A stretch of 20,890 bases of DNA. It comes from a virus. The notes under the pieces were generated by a model. That model saw nothing but the letters and a program-made list of their open reading frames with translations. It ran no database searches and was not told the origin of the DNA. This document shows, one piece after another, positions 20,794-20,890 of the stretch; positions within the stretch are counted from its first letter, which is position 1, and the number at the start of each line of letters is the position of its first letter. The stretch spans positions 1-20,890 of IMG/VR virus record IMGVR_UViG_3300033148_000952; one strand, written 5' to 3'. The position numbers and the translations under genes were made by a program.

Positions 20794-20890
20794 ATGAATC
20801 AGATAAAAGTATACTCCGTATGGGAAAGTGATTGGAATGGTAGAGATTACCCAAGTTATTACTTGGATAAATCAAGAGCAATGAATCACT
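20794..20890 (+). CDS. Start of an early gene running off the right edge
   Basis: The ATG at 20794, 7 nt after the preceding stop, opens 32 codons to the window end: MNQIKVYSVWESDWNGRDYP, then SYYLDKSRAMN. The A-rich leader fits the neighbouring starts. Too short for a family call. Confidence 0.55.
   Translation, partial: MNQIKVYSVWESDWNGRDYPSYYLDKSRAMNH

Overview
The window looks like part of a double-stranded DNA tailed phage that infects a marine or aquatic Bacteroidota (probably flavobacterial) host. It is AT-rich and densely packed, with many ATGA and TAATG gene overlaps and almost no Shine-Dalgarno sequences. Several gene starts lie just downstream of TAnnTTTG boxes, the Bacteroidota -7 promoter element. 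Two fiber-like proteins carry a motif I associate with Bacteroidota surface proteins. The large terminase (742 aa) and the portal resemble those of crAss-like and related Bacteroidota podoviruses. That placement is from memory of sequence style, not a search. The major capsid protein, DNA polymerase, primase and integrase are absent here. The capsid gene is probably beyond the left edge, downstream of the portal.

Positions 1-16786 are mostly one long leftward (minus-strand) late region. In transcription order from the right it holds: groEL, a 52-codon ORF and groES (16786-14845); a run of tiny basic, often Cys-containing proteins (14399-12265); a virion-like protein with internal repeats (12261-11557); a lysis group of small membrane proteins, a zinc amidase and a holin (11526-10411); a coiled-coil protein and tail-fiber or adsorption proteins (10361-6429); small unknowns (6429-5366); a protein that reads like two fused GroES folds (5356-4793); a 2OG-Fe(II) oxygenase (4796-4224); and packaging genes (small-terminase candidate, TerL, portal; 4193-1). 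A winged-helix regulator candidate at 14448-14876 points the other way. It is separated from the late genes by a palindromic promoter-like sequence.

The stretch 16787-18221 is the control region. It holds an outward promoter pair between groEL and a rightward PD-(D/E)XK-like nuclease. It also has a CTA microsatellite, a small leftward gene with its own promoter and terminator, an unusual GC-rich pyrimidine-purine array of CCTGTT iterons, and the start of the rightward (probably early) block. That block, 18222-20890, encodes an unknown 213-aa protein, an amidoligase-like enzyme, a lipoprotein candidate and several mini-proteins.

The most unusual signal is a 16-base hairpin, GTGTCTTCAAAGACAC. 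There are five exact copies and one near-exact copy. Three precede early genes at a nearly fixed distance from the ATG (15-18 nt), two are buried inside late coding sequences, and one lies at the edge of the iteron array. The exact copies all read the same way relative to transcription, which suggests an element acting in RNA. A second theme is protein folding: the phage carries GroEL, GroES and an apparent tandem-GroES protein.
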